Positions 1-6,049 of a DNA stretch of 15,650 nucleotides are shown piece after piece. The notes under the pieces are model-generated. The model worked only from the letters and a program-made list of their open reading frames with translations, was not told the origin of the DNA and searched no databases. The stretch is taken from contig CAZQDQ010000011.1 of assembly GCA_964592455.1 (NCBI GenBank), forward strand, positions 1-15,650, given 5' to 3'. Position numbers and translations under genes: made by a program. The first letter of the stretch is position 1. Each line of letters opens with the position of its first letter. The stretch comes from MFAQ01 sp964592455 (GTDB lineage Bacteria > Patescibacteriota > Microgenomatia > UBA1400 > MFAQ01).

Positions 1-2
1 TT

Positions 3-362
3 CCTGCTGATTTTGTCGGTTTTCCGACTTCTGGCCTTGCCGCAAAGACCACTAGCCGTGACTGGTATGAGCACTACGCTTTGATTTATGCAGGGATCAA
101 ACCACCTTCAGACCCGCGCTTTGCTAAGGAGATGTTTTTGGCAACCTGGAATGGTCCAGAGAATATAGGGTATGCCATGCTTTATCGTCAGGCTGCCTAT
201 GAGTTCATGAACCAGATGTTCCTTAGCACTGCTTCGCAGAATGCGATCAATTGTGGTGGTGCGGCACCAAGCCTTAGCGAGACCTACAACGCTGAGTGCA
301 CACCCGTGCCTAACAGCCCGTATGTTCCCACAGAAGCTGTTCCGGCAACACCGTCGCAGTAA
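3..362 (+). CDS. 3' end of an unrecognised gene (5' truncated by window)
   Basis: The reading frame is open from base 3 and ends with TAA at 360-362, giving about 119 C-terminal residues; the true start lies outside the window. I do not recognise a family. Visible features are aromatic-rich stretches (RDWYEHYALIYAG, ATWNGPENIGYAMLYRQAAYEF), two cysteines (in AINCGG and AECTPV) and a Pro/Thr/Ser-rich tail (VPNSPYVPTEAVPATPSQ). Such a tail is often seen on secreted or surface proteins, but no signal peptide can be seen because the N-terminus is missing. Base composition is clearly GC-richer (about 55-60 % over 241-360) than most genes here. A strong terminator follows 18 bases after the stop, so this is the end of a transcription unit. 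That it is a real gene is fairly sure; its function is unknown. Confidence 0.7.
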   Translation, partial: PADFVGFPTSGLAAKTTSRDWYEHYALIYAGIKPPSDPRFAKEMFLATWNGPENIGYAMLYRQAAYEFMNQMFLSTASQNAINCGGAAPSLSETYNAECTPVPNSPYVPTEAVPATPSQ

Positions 363-379
363 TCAGTGTTTCTATTTGT

Positions 380-416
380 GACCTCGTGGAGAGTTTTCTC
401 CCCGAGGTCTTTTTTT
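380..416 (+). terminator. Rho-independent terminator of the 5' partial gene
   Basis: GACCTCG (380-386) pairs with CGAGGTC (403-409). Inside it, GGAGA (388-392) pairs with TCTCC (397-401) around a GTTT loop. A run of seven T follows (410-416). It lies 18 bases after the stop codon at 362. Confidence 0.9.
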
Positions 417-430
417 GTGCCTAGAAATTA

Positions 431-458
431 AAAAAAAGAACCTAATTACTTAGGTTCT
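431..458 (-). terminator. Rho-independent terminator of the minus-strand gene 466-783
   Basis: Read on the minus strand, AGAACCTAA (458-450) pairs with TTAGGTTCT (445-437) around a 4-base loop and is followed by a T run (436-431). It begins 8 bases beyond the stop of the gene at 466-783. Confidence 0.88.
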
Positions 459-465
459 ATCAGTC

Positions 466-783
466 TTACTGATCACATTTTGTTTCGACTGAGTATATGT
501 TGCCTGAGCTGTCTTCCTTGTAAATCCTTGTTACAGATCCAATCTTAGAACCGTCTTCGCTAAAGAGCGTATATTCGGATGTTGTTTCATCGCCAACTTT
601 CTTTGATGTGCGTTTTACTTTGCCCACTTCCTCATCAATTTGACCACAGTTGATGGTGTAAGTTGTGGTTCCTGTATTGATGAGCATTGCATTGTAATTT
701 GCACGAACTTGAATATTGACGTAGATGGCCACTATAAGTGCAATGGTGGATAATATTACAGGTAGAGCCTTTAGCAGTTTCAT
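466..783 (-). CDS. Small membrane-anchored or secreted protein, unknown function
   Basis: 105 aa. The N-terminus (MKLLKALPVILSTIALIVAIYVNIQV) is a short basic head followed by about 20 hydrophobic residues: a signal anchor or signal peptide, so the remaining ~80 residues probably lie outside the membrane. The exposed part is polar, with two cysteines (INCGQ near residue 46 and TKCDQ at the C-terminus) that could form a disulfide. It contains an EYTLFSEDGSKIGSVTRIY segment that looks like beta hairpins. Family not recognised. The ATG is supported by AGGAG on the minus strand (complement 792-796), 8 bases upstream, and by an extended -10 at 832-840. The gene is a monocistronic unit with its own terminator, divergent from folD. 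Confidence 0.75.
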   Translation of the reverse strand: MKLLKALPVILSTIALIVAIYVNIQVRANYNAMLINTGTTTYTINCGQIDEEVGKVKRTSKKVGDETTSEYTLFSEDGSKIGSVTRIYKEDSSGNIYSVETKCDQ

Positions 784-831
784 CGTCTCTTCTCCTCATT
801 TGATGTGTAAAATAGCCTTGCTTTGTCCTAT

Positions 832-840
832 ATTATATCA
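832..840 (-). promoter_or_regulatory. Extended -10 promoter of the gene 466-783
   Basis: Minus strand reads TGATATAAT: a TGn extension plus a perfect TATAAT (complement 832-837). The predicted start is near 825, leaving a leader of about 42 bases that carries AGGAG. No convincing -35 box; extended -10 promoters often lack one. Confidence 0.65.
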
Positions 841-876
841 TACAGTTTTGCTAATAAGCGTATTTTGGTTGTGAGT

Positions 877-889
877 TAAAATAATTGAA
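877..889 (+). promoter_or_regulatory. Putative -10 box for a leaderless folD transcript
   Basis: TAAAAT at 877-882 ends 7 bases before the A of the folD ATG (889), so the expected +1 coincides with the start codon. There is no Shine-Dalgarno in the ~15 bases before the ATG. No good -35 seen. Confidence 0.45.
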
Positions 890-1665
890 TGCTAAAGGTA
901 ATTTTTGATGGGAAAAAAGAAGCGGACCACACTTCGCAAATGCTTCGCGTGGCTGGAAGTTTGGCAGGAAAAAAGTTGGTTATTTTCCAGCCTACGCCAA
1001 GGCTACGGCATGGCGAGTCAGTGCCGCAAGAGAGTGTCTATGTACGGTTAAAAAGAGAGATGGGGGAGAGATTAGGGGTTGTTGTTCATGTTGTTTTTGT
1101 GGTCAATGTTGATGATCTTAGAAAAATGATTGCTGATGCGAACGAAGATGAGACTGTGGATGGAATATTGGTTCAGCTTCCAATTTTTGATTTAGGTAGA
1201 GAAGAAACTGAGAGGATTTTGCAGATGGTAAATCCAAAAAAAGATGTGGATGGTTTAAACCCAAAAAGTAGTTTTGTACCTGCGGTAGTGAGTGCTACAG
1301 AGCGGGTTATGGACATCTTCAAGGTTGAAGAAGATCAGAAAATTGCTTTGGTGGGTGCCAAGGGAATGGTGGGGAAGAGATTGGGGGAGAGACTGACGAC
1401 TTTGGGATATGATTTTACTGGTTTTGATAAAGGCGACAATTTTGACGAACTTAAAAACTTTGAGGTGATTATTACCGCTACGGGAGTTGCGGATTTAATA
1501 AAACCAGAAATGGTCAAGGATGGATTTATAGGGATTGATTTAGGGTTTCCAAAAGCGGAATTTACAAATGAGGCTGGAGAAAAGGCGATGTTAATAACTC
1601 CTGTTCCTGGAGGAGTTGGTCCGTTAACTGTAGTCGGATTATATGAAAACTTGGTGAATATATAA
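889..1665 (+). CDS. folD: Bifunctional methylenetetrahydrofolate dehydrogenase/cyclohydrolase
   Basis: 258 aa; cytoplasmic enzyme interconverting 5,10-methylene-, 5,10-methenyl- and 10-formyl-tetrahydrofolate with NADP(H). Visible motifs: catalytic Tyr51 and Lys55 in ESVYVRLK, DGILVQLP (91-98), NPKKDVDGLNP with Asp121 at the family position, a Rossmann glycine motif GAKGMVGKRLG (156-166), and the C-terminal signature TPVPGGVGPLT (237-247). The protein is 25-30 residues shorter than most FolD proteins. The loss lies between DVDG and the Rossmann part: the usual PCTP substrate-loop motif is replaced by FVPAVV and the loop before it is about ten residues shorter. The usual RS of the NADP-binding GRS motif reads GAKG. 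The start is the ATG just after a -10-like TAAAAT; no Shine-Dalgarno. Identity is sure; full dual activity is not proven by sequence. Confidence 0.95.
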   Translation: MLKVIFDGKKEADHTSQMLRVAGSLAGKKLVIFQPTPRLRHGESVPQESVYVRLKREMGERLGVVVHVVFVVNVDDLRKMIADANEDETVDGILVQLPIFDLGREETERILQMVNPKKDVDGLNPKSSFVPAVVSATERVMDIFKVEEDQKIALVGAKGMVGKRLGERLTTLGYDFTGFDKGDNFDELKNFEVIITATGVADLIKPEMVKDGFIGIDLGFPKAEFTNEAGEKAMLITPVPGGVGPLTVVGLYENLVNI

Positions 1666-1689
1666 AACCCCGTTATTATCGGGGTTTTT
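1664..1689. terminator. Bidirectional terminator between folD and the gene 1694-2170
   Basis: CCCCG (1668-1672) pairs with CGGGG (1680-1684) around a 7-base loop, flanked by an A run on the left and a T run on the right. The stem extends through A-T pairs and works in both directions. The folD stop codon lies in its left arm. Confidence 0.85.
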
Positions 1690-1693
1690 ATGT

Positions 1694-2170
1694 TTAATGT
1701 AGTTCTCTTTCATTTTCAGACTCGACCTGAAGATATATAAGTCCACCAAGTTTCACAAGTTTTCCTGTTTCAAATTCGCATGCAAATTTGAGAAGCGAGG
1801 GTTTGTTTTTTATGCCGAAAACAAAGATTGTTGCCTTGTGGAGATGTTCGTTGATTTCTTTAAATTCAAGAACTAACTTGGCGATTACTGAGGGGTTTTC
1901 GACTTCTCCTATGGGTATACCTAGGAACCTTTTTCTGTTATCTGATGGATATGGAGTATGAAGACCAAATTCAACTTTTGTAATATTATTTTCACTGTCC
2001 TTTACTACATTTGGGTCACCTGCGAAATATTTAGTACTGTTTCTTAATTGACTGGGATGGCATATTCCGTGCTTGGGAAAGTGTTCGAGGAGTAGATCTG
2101 TAATTTTTTTGACAATATCAAGCTTTTTTTTGTTTCTCTCGAAGGGGTCGTTAATTGTTAAAGTGGACAT
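1694..2170 (-). CDS. Unknown protein, 158 aa
   Basis: Predicted soluble, with no signal peptide or membrane segment. The N-terminal ~30 residues are a charged helix (NDPFERNKKKLDIVKKITDLLLEHF). The middle has KHGICHPSQLRNSTKYFAGDP and a FGLHTPYPSDNRKRFLGIP stretch. The C-terminal half (KATIFVFGIKNKPSLLKFACEFETGKLVKLGGLIYLQVE) looks like alternating strands and helix. I recognise no family and no catalytic motif. The start is well supported by AAGGAG (complement 2175-2180) spaced 4 bases from the ATG. The upstream promoter has TTGCGC (complement 2221-2226), a 17-base spacer and TATAAT (complement 2198-2203). It is a single-gene unit, divergent from rpsB and ending at the shared terminator 1664-1689. 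Confidence 0.75.
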   Translation of the reverse strand: MSTLTINDPFERNKKKLDIVKKITDLLLEHFPKHGICHPSQLRNSTKYFAGDPNVVKDSENNITKVEFGLHTPYPSDNRKRFLGIPIGEVENPSVIAKLVLEFKEINEHLHKATIFVFGIKNKPSLLKFACEFETGKLVKLGGLIYLQVESENERELH

Positions 2171-2197
2171 GGTTCTCCTTGTAAATTTGATAGGTGG

Positions 2198-2226
2198 ATT
2201 ATATGGCTGTTGTGTTTTGAGCGCAA
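2198..2226 (-). promoter_or_regulatory. Promoter of the minus-strand gene 1694-2170
   Basis: Minus strand: TTGCGC (complement 2221-2226), 17-base spacer, perfect TATAAT (complement 2198-2203). The 13-mer GTGGATTATATGG containing this -10 (2194-2206) recurs exactly at 13217-13229, upstream of another minus-strand gene. Confidence 0.65.
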
Positions 2227-2239
2227 GTTGTGGTAGAAT
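2210..2239 (+). promoter_or_regulatory. Putative promoter of the rpsB-tsf unit
   Basis: TTGTGT (2210-2215), 18-base spacer, then TGGTAGAAT (2231-2239), i.e. an extended -10 with TAGAAT. The predicted start is near 2246, leaving a leader of about 70 bases. It overlaps the oppositely directed promoter of the neighbouring gene, so the two may compete. Confidence 0.5.
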
Positions 2240-2264
2240 TGAGGCTGATTAAATTATTAATTGG

Positions 2265-2296
2265 TCCTTGCACGAATCTCTTGAAAGGTGCCTGGA
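2265..2296 (+). promoter_or_regulatory. Hairpin in the rpsB leader
   Basis: TCC (2265-2267) pairs with GGA (2294-2296) and GCAC (2270-2273) with GTGC (2288-2291), separated by a 2x2 internal loop and closed by a 14-base loop. Ribosomal protein leaders often carry autoregulatory structures of this kind. I do not recognise a known S2 leader class, so a regulatory role is a guess. Confidence 0.3.
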
Positions 2297-2315
2297 TTTT
2301 AAACAGAGATGATAT

Positions 2316-3227
2316 ATGGCTACAAAGCTTAAAACCGTGGAGGAAAAAGCCCCCAAAAAAGTAATAAAAGCAGTTGTTAAGAAAGAGCCTGTAAAAAAGG
2401 TTGTTGAAGCTGAGATTGCAAAACCAAAGGTAGTGAAGAAAAAAGTAGAAAAAGACGAAGTTGCTCCAGAGATAGTTGAAGAGGCTGTTTTGGAAGAGAA
2501 GAAGACATCCGCCAAAGGCGAATTGAGTACAAAGAAAGTGGGTGGAGAAGTAACTGCAGAAGAGCTGTTCGAGGCTGGTGCTCACTTTGGACATGTGGTG
2601 AAAAAATGGAACCCCAAGATGAAGAAATATCTCTGGGGAGCTATGAACGGAATTCACATTTTTGATTTAGAGAAGACAATTGTTGGTTTAAACGAAGCTT
2701 GTAAAACTCTTACTCACCTTGCATCTACTGGAAAGAGAATTGTCATGGTCGGCACTAAGAGACAGGCAAAACAAATGGTAGAAGACGAAGCCAAGAGAAT
2801 TGGTATCCCCTATATCACTCAACGTTGGATGGGTGGACTGATTACTAACTGGAAACAAGTAAAACAGACCATTGATCGCCTTAACAAGCTTAAAAAAGAC
2901 AAAGAAGAAGGCAACCTTAAAAAATACACCAAAAAGGAGCAAGTTTTGTTTGACAAAGAAATTGTTAAATTGGAAAGGGTGGTTGGTGGCATCTCAACAC
3001 TTAAGGAGGCACCAGAAGTAGTAGTAGTTATTGACACTCATAAAGAAAGACTAGTGGTTAGAGAAGCTTCTAGCAAGAATGTTACTATTGTAGGCTTGGT
3101 AGATTCTAACGCCAATCCAGACAAGGTAAACTATGTGATACCTATGAACGATGATTCGGCTAAGGGCTTGGAGATTGTCATTGCAGCACTTGGTAAAGCA
3201 ATAGAAAATGGATTAAAAGCTAAATAA
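2316..3227 (+). CDS. rpsB: 30S ribosomal protein uS2 with long N-terminal extension
   Basis: 303 aa; small-subunit protein needed for assembly of bS1/uS2 on the 30S. The S2 core begins near residue 80 (TAEELFEAGAHFGH) and carries the family signatures: WNPKMKKYLWGAMNGIHIFDLEKT (98-121), the GTKRQA loop, TQRWMGGLITNW, then VIDTHKERLVVREA and GLVDSNANPDKVNYVIPMNDDS. Residues 1-79 are an added tail of Lys, Glu, Val and Ala with repeated KKV/KKVV/KAVVKK units, predicted disordered or helical and absent from ordinary S2 proteins (~225-260 aa). The core itself is normal length (~224 aa). The ATG has only a weak AGAG Shine-Dalgarno. tsf follows after 5 bases. Base composition is less G-skewed than the neighbours, as expected for a highly expressed gene. 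Confidence 0.96.
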   Translation: MATKLKTVEEKAPKKVIKAVVKKEPVKKVVEAEIAKPKVVKKKVEKDEVAPEIVEEAVLEEKKTSAKGELSTKKVGGEVTAEELFEAGAHFGHVVKKWNPKMKKYLWGAMNGIHIFDLEKTIVGLNEACKTLTHLASTGKRIVMVGTKRQAKQMVEDEAKRIGIPYITQRWMGGLITNWKQVKQTIDRLNKLKKDKEEGNLKKYTKKEQVLFDKEIVKLERVVGGISTLKEAPEVVVVIDTHKERLVVREASSKNVTIVGLVDSNANPDKVNYVIPMNDDSAKGLEIVIAALGKAIENGLKAK

Positions 3228-3232
3228 AGAAT

Positions 3233-3688
3233 ATGCTAGACAAGATTAAAGAATTAAGAGAATTAACAGGTGCTGGTGTAATGGATGCCAAGAAAGCTTT
3301 GGAGGAAACAGCTGGTGACGTTACTAAAGCGGTAGAAATTATTAGAGCCAAAGGACTAGCCAAAGCGGAAGGCAAAGCTGACCGAGAAGTAAAAAGTGGC
3401 AAGGTTTACTGCTACACCCATGGCGGTGGCGTGTCGGCTGCTATGGTGGAGGTGGCGTGTGAAACAGATTTTGTGGCTAGTAACGAAGAGTTTACAAACC
3501 TTTGCAAGGAAGTTGCTATGCAAATAGTTTCGATGAGGCCAGAAACAGTTGAAGATCTTTTGGCTATGCCATATGTTCGTGATGGTACTAGAACAATTGA
3601 GCAGCTGGTAAGGGAATTGGTTGGAAAAACCGGTGAGAATATTAGAGTTGTAAGATTTGCGAGATTCAAGCTAGGAGAGACAAGTTAG
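3233..3688 (+). CDS. tsf: Elongation factor Ts, short form
   Basis: 151 aa; guanine-nucleotide exchange factor for EF-Tu. The N-terminal UBA-like domain (1-50) has the signature LRELTGAGVMDAKKALEET. The core contains the EF-Tu contact motif ETDFVASNEEF (about residues 77-87). The protein has only one core subdomain and lacks the dimerisation/coiled-coil region of the ~280-residue E. coli form, more like the short Thermus form but smaller still. It ends GENIRVVRFARFKLGETS, matching the usual end of the short core. It lies 5 bases after rpsB and is surely co-transcribed. The stop codon (TAG, 3686-3688) is also the start of a 7-bp-periodic repeat, and a terminator follows at 3724-3751. Confidence 0.94.
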   Translation: MLDKIKELRELTGAGVMDAKKALEETAGDVTKAVEIIRAKGLAKAEGKADREVKSGKVYCYTHGGGVSAAMVEVACETDFVASNEEFTNLCKEVAMQIVSMRPETVEDLLAMPYVRDGTRTIEQLVRELVGKTGENIRVVRFARFKLGETS

Positions 3689-3720
3689 ATCTCGGATTTC
3701 AGATATCAGTTCTCAGATTG
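3686..3720. repeat. Degenerate 7-bp tandem repeat (five units)
   Basis: Five heptamers in register from 3686 (consensus CAGATNT; units begin at 3686, 3693, 3700, 3707 and 3714). The first unit contains the tsf stop codon. Similar heptamer runs occur at 6420-6447 and 11591-11625. Confidence 0.65.
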
Positions 3721-3723
3721 GAC

Positions 3724-3751
3724 AAAAGACTCGAGGAAGATCGGGTTTTTT
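3724..3751 (+). terminator. Putative terminator after rpsB-tsf
   Basis: ACTCGA (3729-3734) pairs with TCGGGT (3741-3746, one G-T pair) around GGAAGA. The stem is extended by A runs on the left pairing with the T run (3746-3751). Confidence 0.6.
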
Positions 3752-3792
3752 GTTGGTTTGAAATTCTGTAGGAAAATATGTTATGTTTTGTT

Positions 3793-4020
3793 ATGTCAAA
3801 AAAAAAGAAATGGCGTCGATTAGACAGAGAAGCTGAAATTAGCATGAAGCGTAAAAGTCGAGGATTTTTTCAAGATTTAGTTGCTGGGAGTGGGCCAATG
3901 CAAAGACCAAAAATAAGTGCAAAACAAGTTGATGATGAAGGTAGGTCTGTTTATGGTGTAAATCCTGAAGAAGTGGTAATTGGGACACGTACTGATGAGG
4001 AGGTGGGTAGATCGAGATAG
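3793..4020 (+). CDS. Small basic protein between tsf and frr, unknown
   Basis: 75 aa from the ATG at 3793 (MSKKKKWRRLDREAEISMKRKSRG). The frame is also open from an ATG at 3778, preceded by TAGGA 4 bases upstream, which would add MLCFV. I prefer 3793 because the added residues are atypical, and because TTGAAA (3758-3763) plus TTATGT/TATGTT (3781-3787) would start a transcript at about 3793. The N-terminal half is strongly basic (KKKKWRR, KRKSR) and could bind nucleic acid; the C-terminal half is acidic and polar (KQVDDEGRSVYGVNPEEVVIGTRTDEEVG). No family recognised. It occupies the place where pyrH (UMP kinase) normally lies in rpsB-tsf-pyrH-frr clusters, but shows no kinase motif. The next gene, frr, starts 17 bases later. 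Confidence 0.55.
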   Translation: MSKKKKWRRLDREAEISMKRKSRGFFQDLVAGSGPMQRPKISAKQVDDEGRSVYGVNPEEVVIGTRTDEEVGRSR

Positions 4021-4022
4021 AA

Positions 4023-4038
4023 TGATAAAATTGTGGTA
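4023..4038 (+). promoter_or_regulatory. Extended -10 for a leaderless frr transcript
   Basis: TGATAAAAT (4023-4031) is an extended -10. Its last base lies 7 before the A of the frr ATG (4038), so +1 would be the start codon. No Shine-Dalgarno precedes the ATG. Confidence 0.5.
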
Positions 4039-4595
4039 TGAATGAAGATTTGATTGCGTTGTTAAAGCAAAAATTTACAAGAGTTATAGAAAACACTGAT
4101 GAGGATTTTGCCACTGTGCGGGTTGGCAGAGCTAAGCCAGACTTGGTTGAGAATGTAGCGGTGCCAGCTTATGGCGGATGGATGAAGTTAATGGAGCTTG
4201 CAAGTATCTCGGCCCCTGACCCAAACATGCTTATTGTTTCTCCATATGACAAAAGCCTTACGGGGGCAATCGAAAAAGCTATTGCCGATAGCGAGATGAA
4301 GTTGTCGCCGGCAGTGAGTGGAGATCTGATACGGATTGTGTTGCCAGCACTGACGCAAGAGAGAAGACTGGATTTTGTAAAACTACTAAAACAAAAGACA
4401 GAATCAGCAAAAGTAATGCTTAGGCAAGTTAGGCAAGATGTAAAGGAAAAAATTGATGGGCTTAAAGAGAGTAAAACTGTTTCGGAAGATGAAATTCACA
4501 GGCTTTTGGAAGAATTGGATAAAGTCACGTCTGAGTACAATAACAGAGTCGAAGAGATGGCAAGTAAAAAAGAGGCGGAAATAATGGCGGTTTAG
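4038..4595 (+). CDS. frr: Ribosome recycling factor
   Basis: 185 aa, the usual RRF length; splits post-termination ribosomes together with EF-G. Family motifs in order: the N-terminal helix with DFATVRVGRAKPDLVENV (RRF typically has RTGRA-P-L), VPAYGGWMKLMELASISAPDPNMLIVSPYDKS (domain II, usually YG..TPL.Q.A.I..P), AIADSEMKLSPAVSGDLIRIVLPALTQERR (usually P.LTEERR), then the long C-terminal helix KLLKQKTESAKVMLRQVRQDVKEKI ending in EEMASKKEAEIMAV. The ATG follows an extended -10 directly, with no Shine-Dalgarno. Its stop codon overlaps the stop codon of the convergent minus-strand gene by 3 bases. Confidence 0.95.
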   Translation: MNEDLIALLKQKFTRVIENTDEDFATVRVGRAKPDLVENVAVPAYGGWMKLMELASISAPDPNMLIVSPYDKSLTGAIEKAIADSEMKLSPAVSGDLIRIVLPALTQERRLDFVKLLKQKTESAKVMLRQVRQDVKEKIDGLKESKTVSEDEIHRLLEELDKVTSEYNNRVEEMASKKEAEIMAV

Positions 4596-4933
4596 GTAAG
4601 GAGGAGTTTTCTTTCGATTTTGGTGATTCTGGTCTCGTGATCTGCAATTTCTCGCCTGTGGGACAGGGAAACTTGCTGATCAAGTTGTATGGACTTTAGT
4701 TCTTTGATGATGTGATCTTCCATACTAATTACTTCATTTTTGAGATCTTTGAATTGACTTTCTAGACCATCGAATCTATTTTCAAGATTGTCTATTTTAT
4801 TTTTGACCTCTATAAAGCTTTCGCCTGTTCGAATTTCTAGTTTTTCGAGGTCTTCCTTGGTGGCGAAGCGCGTGAGATCGTTCTTTGTGGCAAAAACAGA
4901 CTTAAGTTTTTGAATGTCTTTATCAGTGATCAT
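4592..4933 (-). CDS. Small coiled-coil protein, unknown
   Basis: 113 aa, soluble, nearly all helix. ATKNDLTRFATKEDLEKLEIRTGESF at residues 15-40 has two KxDLxxxATKEDLxxL-like repeats, followed by a long coiled coil (EVKNKIDNLENRFDGLESQFKDLKNEVISMEDHIIKEL) with heptad hydrophobics. It ends in DHETRITKIERKLLLT. Short coiled-coil proteins with TKEDL repeats are common as hypothetical proteins in many bacteria and phages; partner and role are unknown. On the minus strand TGCTATACT (complement 4940-4948) is an extended -10 whose last base is 7 bases from the A of the ATG, so the transcript is probably leaderless. The gene is divergent from rseP with only 37 bases between the two ATGs, and its stop overlaps that of frr. 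Confidence 0.78.
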   Translation of the reverse strand: MITDKDIQKLKSVFATKNDLTRFATKEDLEKLEIRTGESFIEVKNKIDNLENRFDGLESQFKDLKNEVISMEDHIIKELKSIQLDQQVSLSHRREIADHETRITKIERKLLLT

Positions 4934-4939
4934 GCTTTT

Positions 4940-4948
4940 AGTATAGCA
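4940..4948 (-). promoter_or_regulatory. Extended -10 for a leaderless coiled-coil gene transcript
   Basis: Minus strand reads TGCTATACT, with TATACT at complement 4940-4945. The predicted +1 is 4933, the A of the ATG. Confidence 0.55.
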
Positions 4949-4955
4949 ATTATCT

Positions 4956-4971
4956 TGTTAAGATATAACGA
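4956..4971 (+). promoter_or_regulatory. Extended -10 for a leaderless rseP transcript
   Basis: TGTTAAGAT (4956-4964) is an extended -10 with its last base 7 before the A of the rseP ATG (4971). TATAAC at 4964-4969 is closer to consensus, but would put +1 inside the gene. Confidence 0.4.
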
Positions 4972-6047
4972 TGCAAGTAATTGTTTTTGTTTTAATCTTG
5001 TCATTTTTGGTATTGATACACGAGCTTGGTCACTACTTGGTTGCTAAATTTTTTGGCATGAGAGTAGATGAGTTTGGAATTGGGTTACCCCCAAGAGCTA
5101 AGGGCTTGTTTACTAAATGGGGGACATTGTTTAGTCTAAATTGGATTCCTTTGGGGGGATTTGTAAAGCTTTATGGGGAGGATCCGGAGGACACTATTCA
5201 GGCAAATTCACCTGAAGCTTTTTTTAATAAGTCTATTTGGCAGAGAACTTTGGTGCTGACAGCTGGAGTCTTTATGAATTTTTTGCTTGGAGTAATCGCT
5301 TTTGGGGTTGTTTATTCTTATGTTGGTATACCAACAAAGACAGATAAGGTTTTTGTGGCAGAAGTAGCTATGGACTCGCCTGCATTTTTGGCAGGAATTA
5401 AACCAAAAGAAGAAATAAAAGAAGTGAGAGTAAAAAAAGCATTGGTAAATTTTGTAGGTGTTGAGGGGTTTATAAAAGAATTGGAGCCCCTAAAAGGATC
5501 GGAGATAGTTCTCAGTATTTTGAATGAGAAGGGGAATGTAAGGGAAGTGGTAGTGACGCCGAGGAAAGATCCTCCTGCTGGACAAGGGGCTTTGGGGGTA
5601 ACACTTAGTGGCGTAGAAATGAAGAAGTATGCGTGGTGGCAAATGCCATTTAGAGGGGTAAAAGTTGGTTTGTCCGAAGCCTTGGCTTGGGGTAGAGAGA
5701 TAGTTGTTAACTTTAAAACACTGATTGTAGGGATCATTACGGGCAAGGGGCTACCAAAAGATATTGCAGGGCCTGTAGGTATTTATCAGGTGAGTAAACA
5801 AGCCTACCAGTTTGGTTGGGTGGCTGTGGTTCAGTTTATGGCTATTTTGTCAATTAATTTGGCTATTTTAAATATCATGCCGTTTCCGGCTTTGGATGGA
5901 GGAAGGTTATTTTTCTTAGGTATTGAAATGCTTATTGGTAAACACTTGAAGAACAAGTTTGAAGGCTACGTGCATACAGTAGGTATGGTATTACTGCTTA
6001 GTTTGATGGCAGTGGTGACAGTTCGTGACATTATTAAGTTGTTTTAG
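4971..6047 (+). CDS. rseP: RseP-family site-2 zinc metalloprotease
   Basis: 358 aa integral membrane protease (family M50) that cuts transmembrane segments of anti-sigma factors or remnant signal peptides. The first membrane segment carries the zinc motif HELGH (17-21), followed by the family block YLVAKFFGMRVDEFGIGLPP. A second membrane segment lies at about 94-116 (TLVLTAGVFMNFLLGVIAFGVVY). A single periplasmic PDZ-like domain lies at about 125-215 (AEVAMDSPAFLAGIKPKEEI). The third zinc ligand is in NIMPFPALDGGR (301-312; N-x2-P-x4-DG), and a last hydrophobic segment is at 337-350. Length fits the one-PDZ version. In many bacteria frr, dxr, uppS, cdsA and rseP form one cluster; here only frr and rseP remain. 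The HIT gene begins 3 bases after the stop. Confidence 0.95.
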   Translation: MQVIVFVLILSFLVLIHELGHYLVAKFFGMRVDEFGIGLPPRAKGLFTKWGTLFSLNWIPLGGFVKLYGEDPEDTIQANSPEAFFNKSIWQRTLVLTAGVFMNFLLGVIAFGVVYSYVGIPTKTDKVFVAEVAMDSPAFLAGIKPKEEIKEVRVKKALVNFVGVEGFIKELEPLKGSEIVLSILNEKGNVREVVVTPRKDPPAGQGALGVTLSGVEMKKYAWWQMPFRGVKVGLSEALAWGREIVVNFKTLIVGIITGKGLPKDIAGPVGIYQVSKQAYQFGWVAVVQFMAILSINLAILNIMPFPALDGGRLFFLGIEMLIGKHLKNKFEGYVHTVGMVLLLSLMAVVTVRDIIKLF

Positions 6048-6049
6048 TT

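Noticed and set aside
2199..2657. 152-residue open frame on the minus strand over the rpsB start
   Set aside because: Phe/Leu/Cys-rich translation of the complement of the Lys/Glu-rich S2 extension; no initiation signal and no family resemblance.
4964..4969. TATAAC as the rseP -10 box
   Set aside because: It is one base from the ATG, so the transcript would begin inside the coding sequence; TGTTAAGAT slightly upstream fits the geometry.
5318..5746. 142-residue open frame antisense to rseP
   Set aside because: Lies wholly within the conserved protease gene and has no signals of its own.
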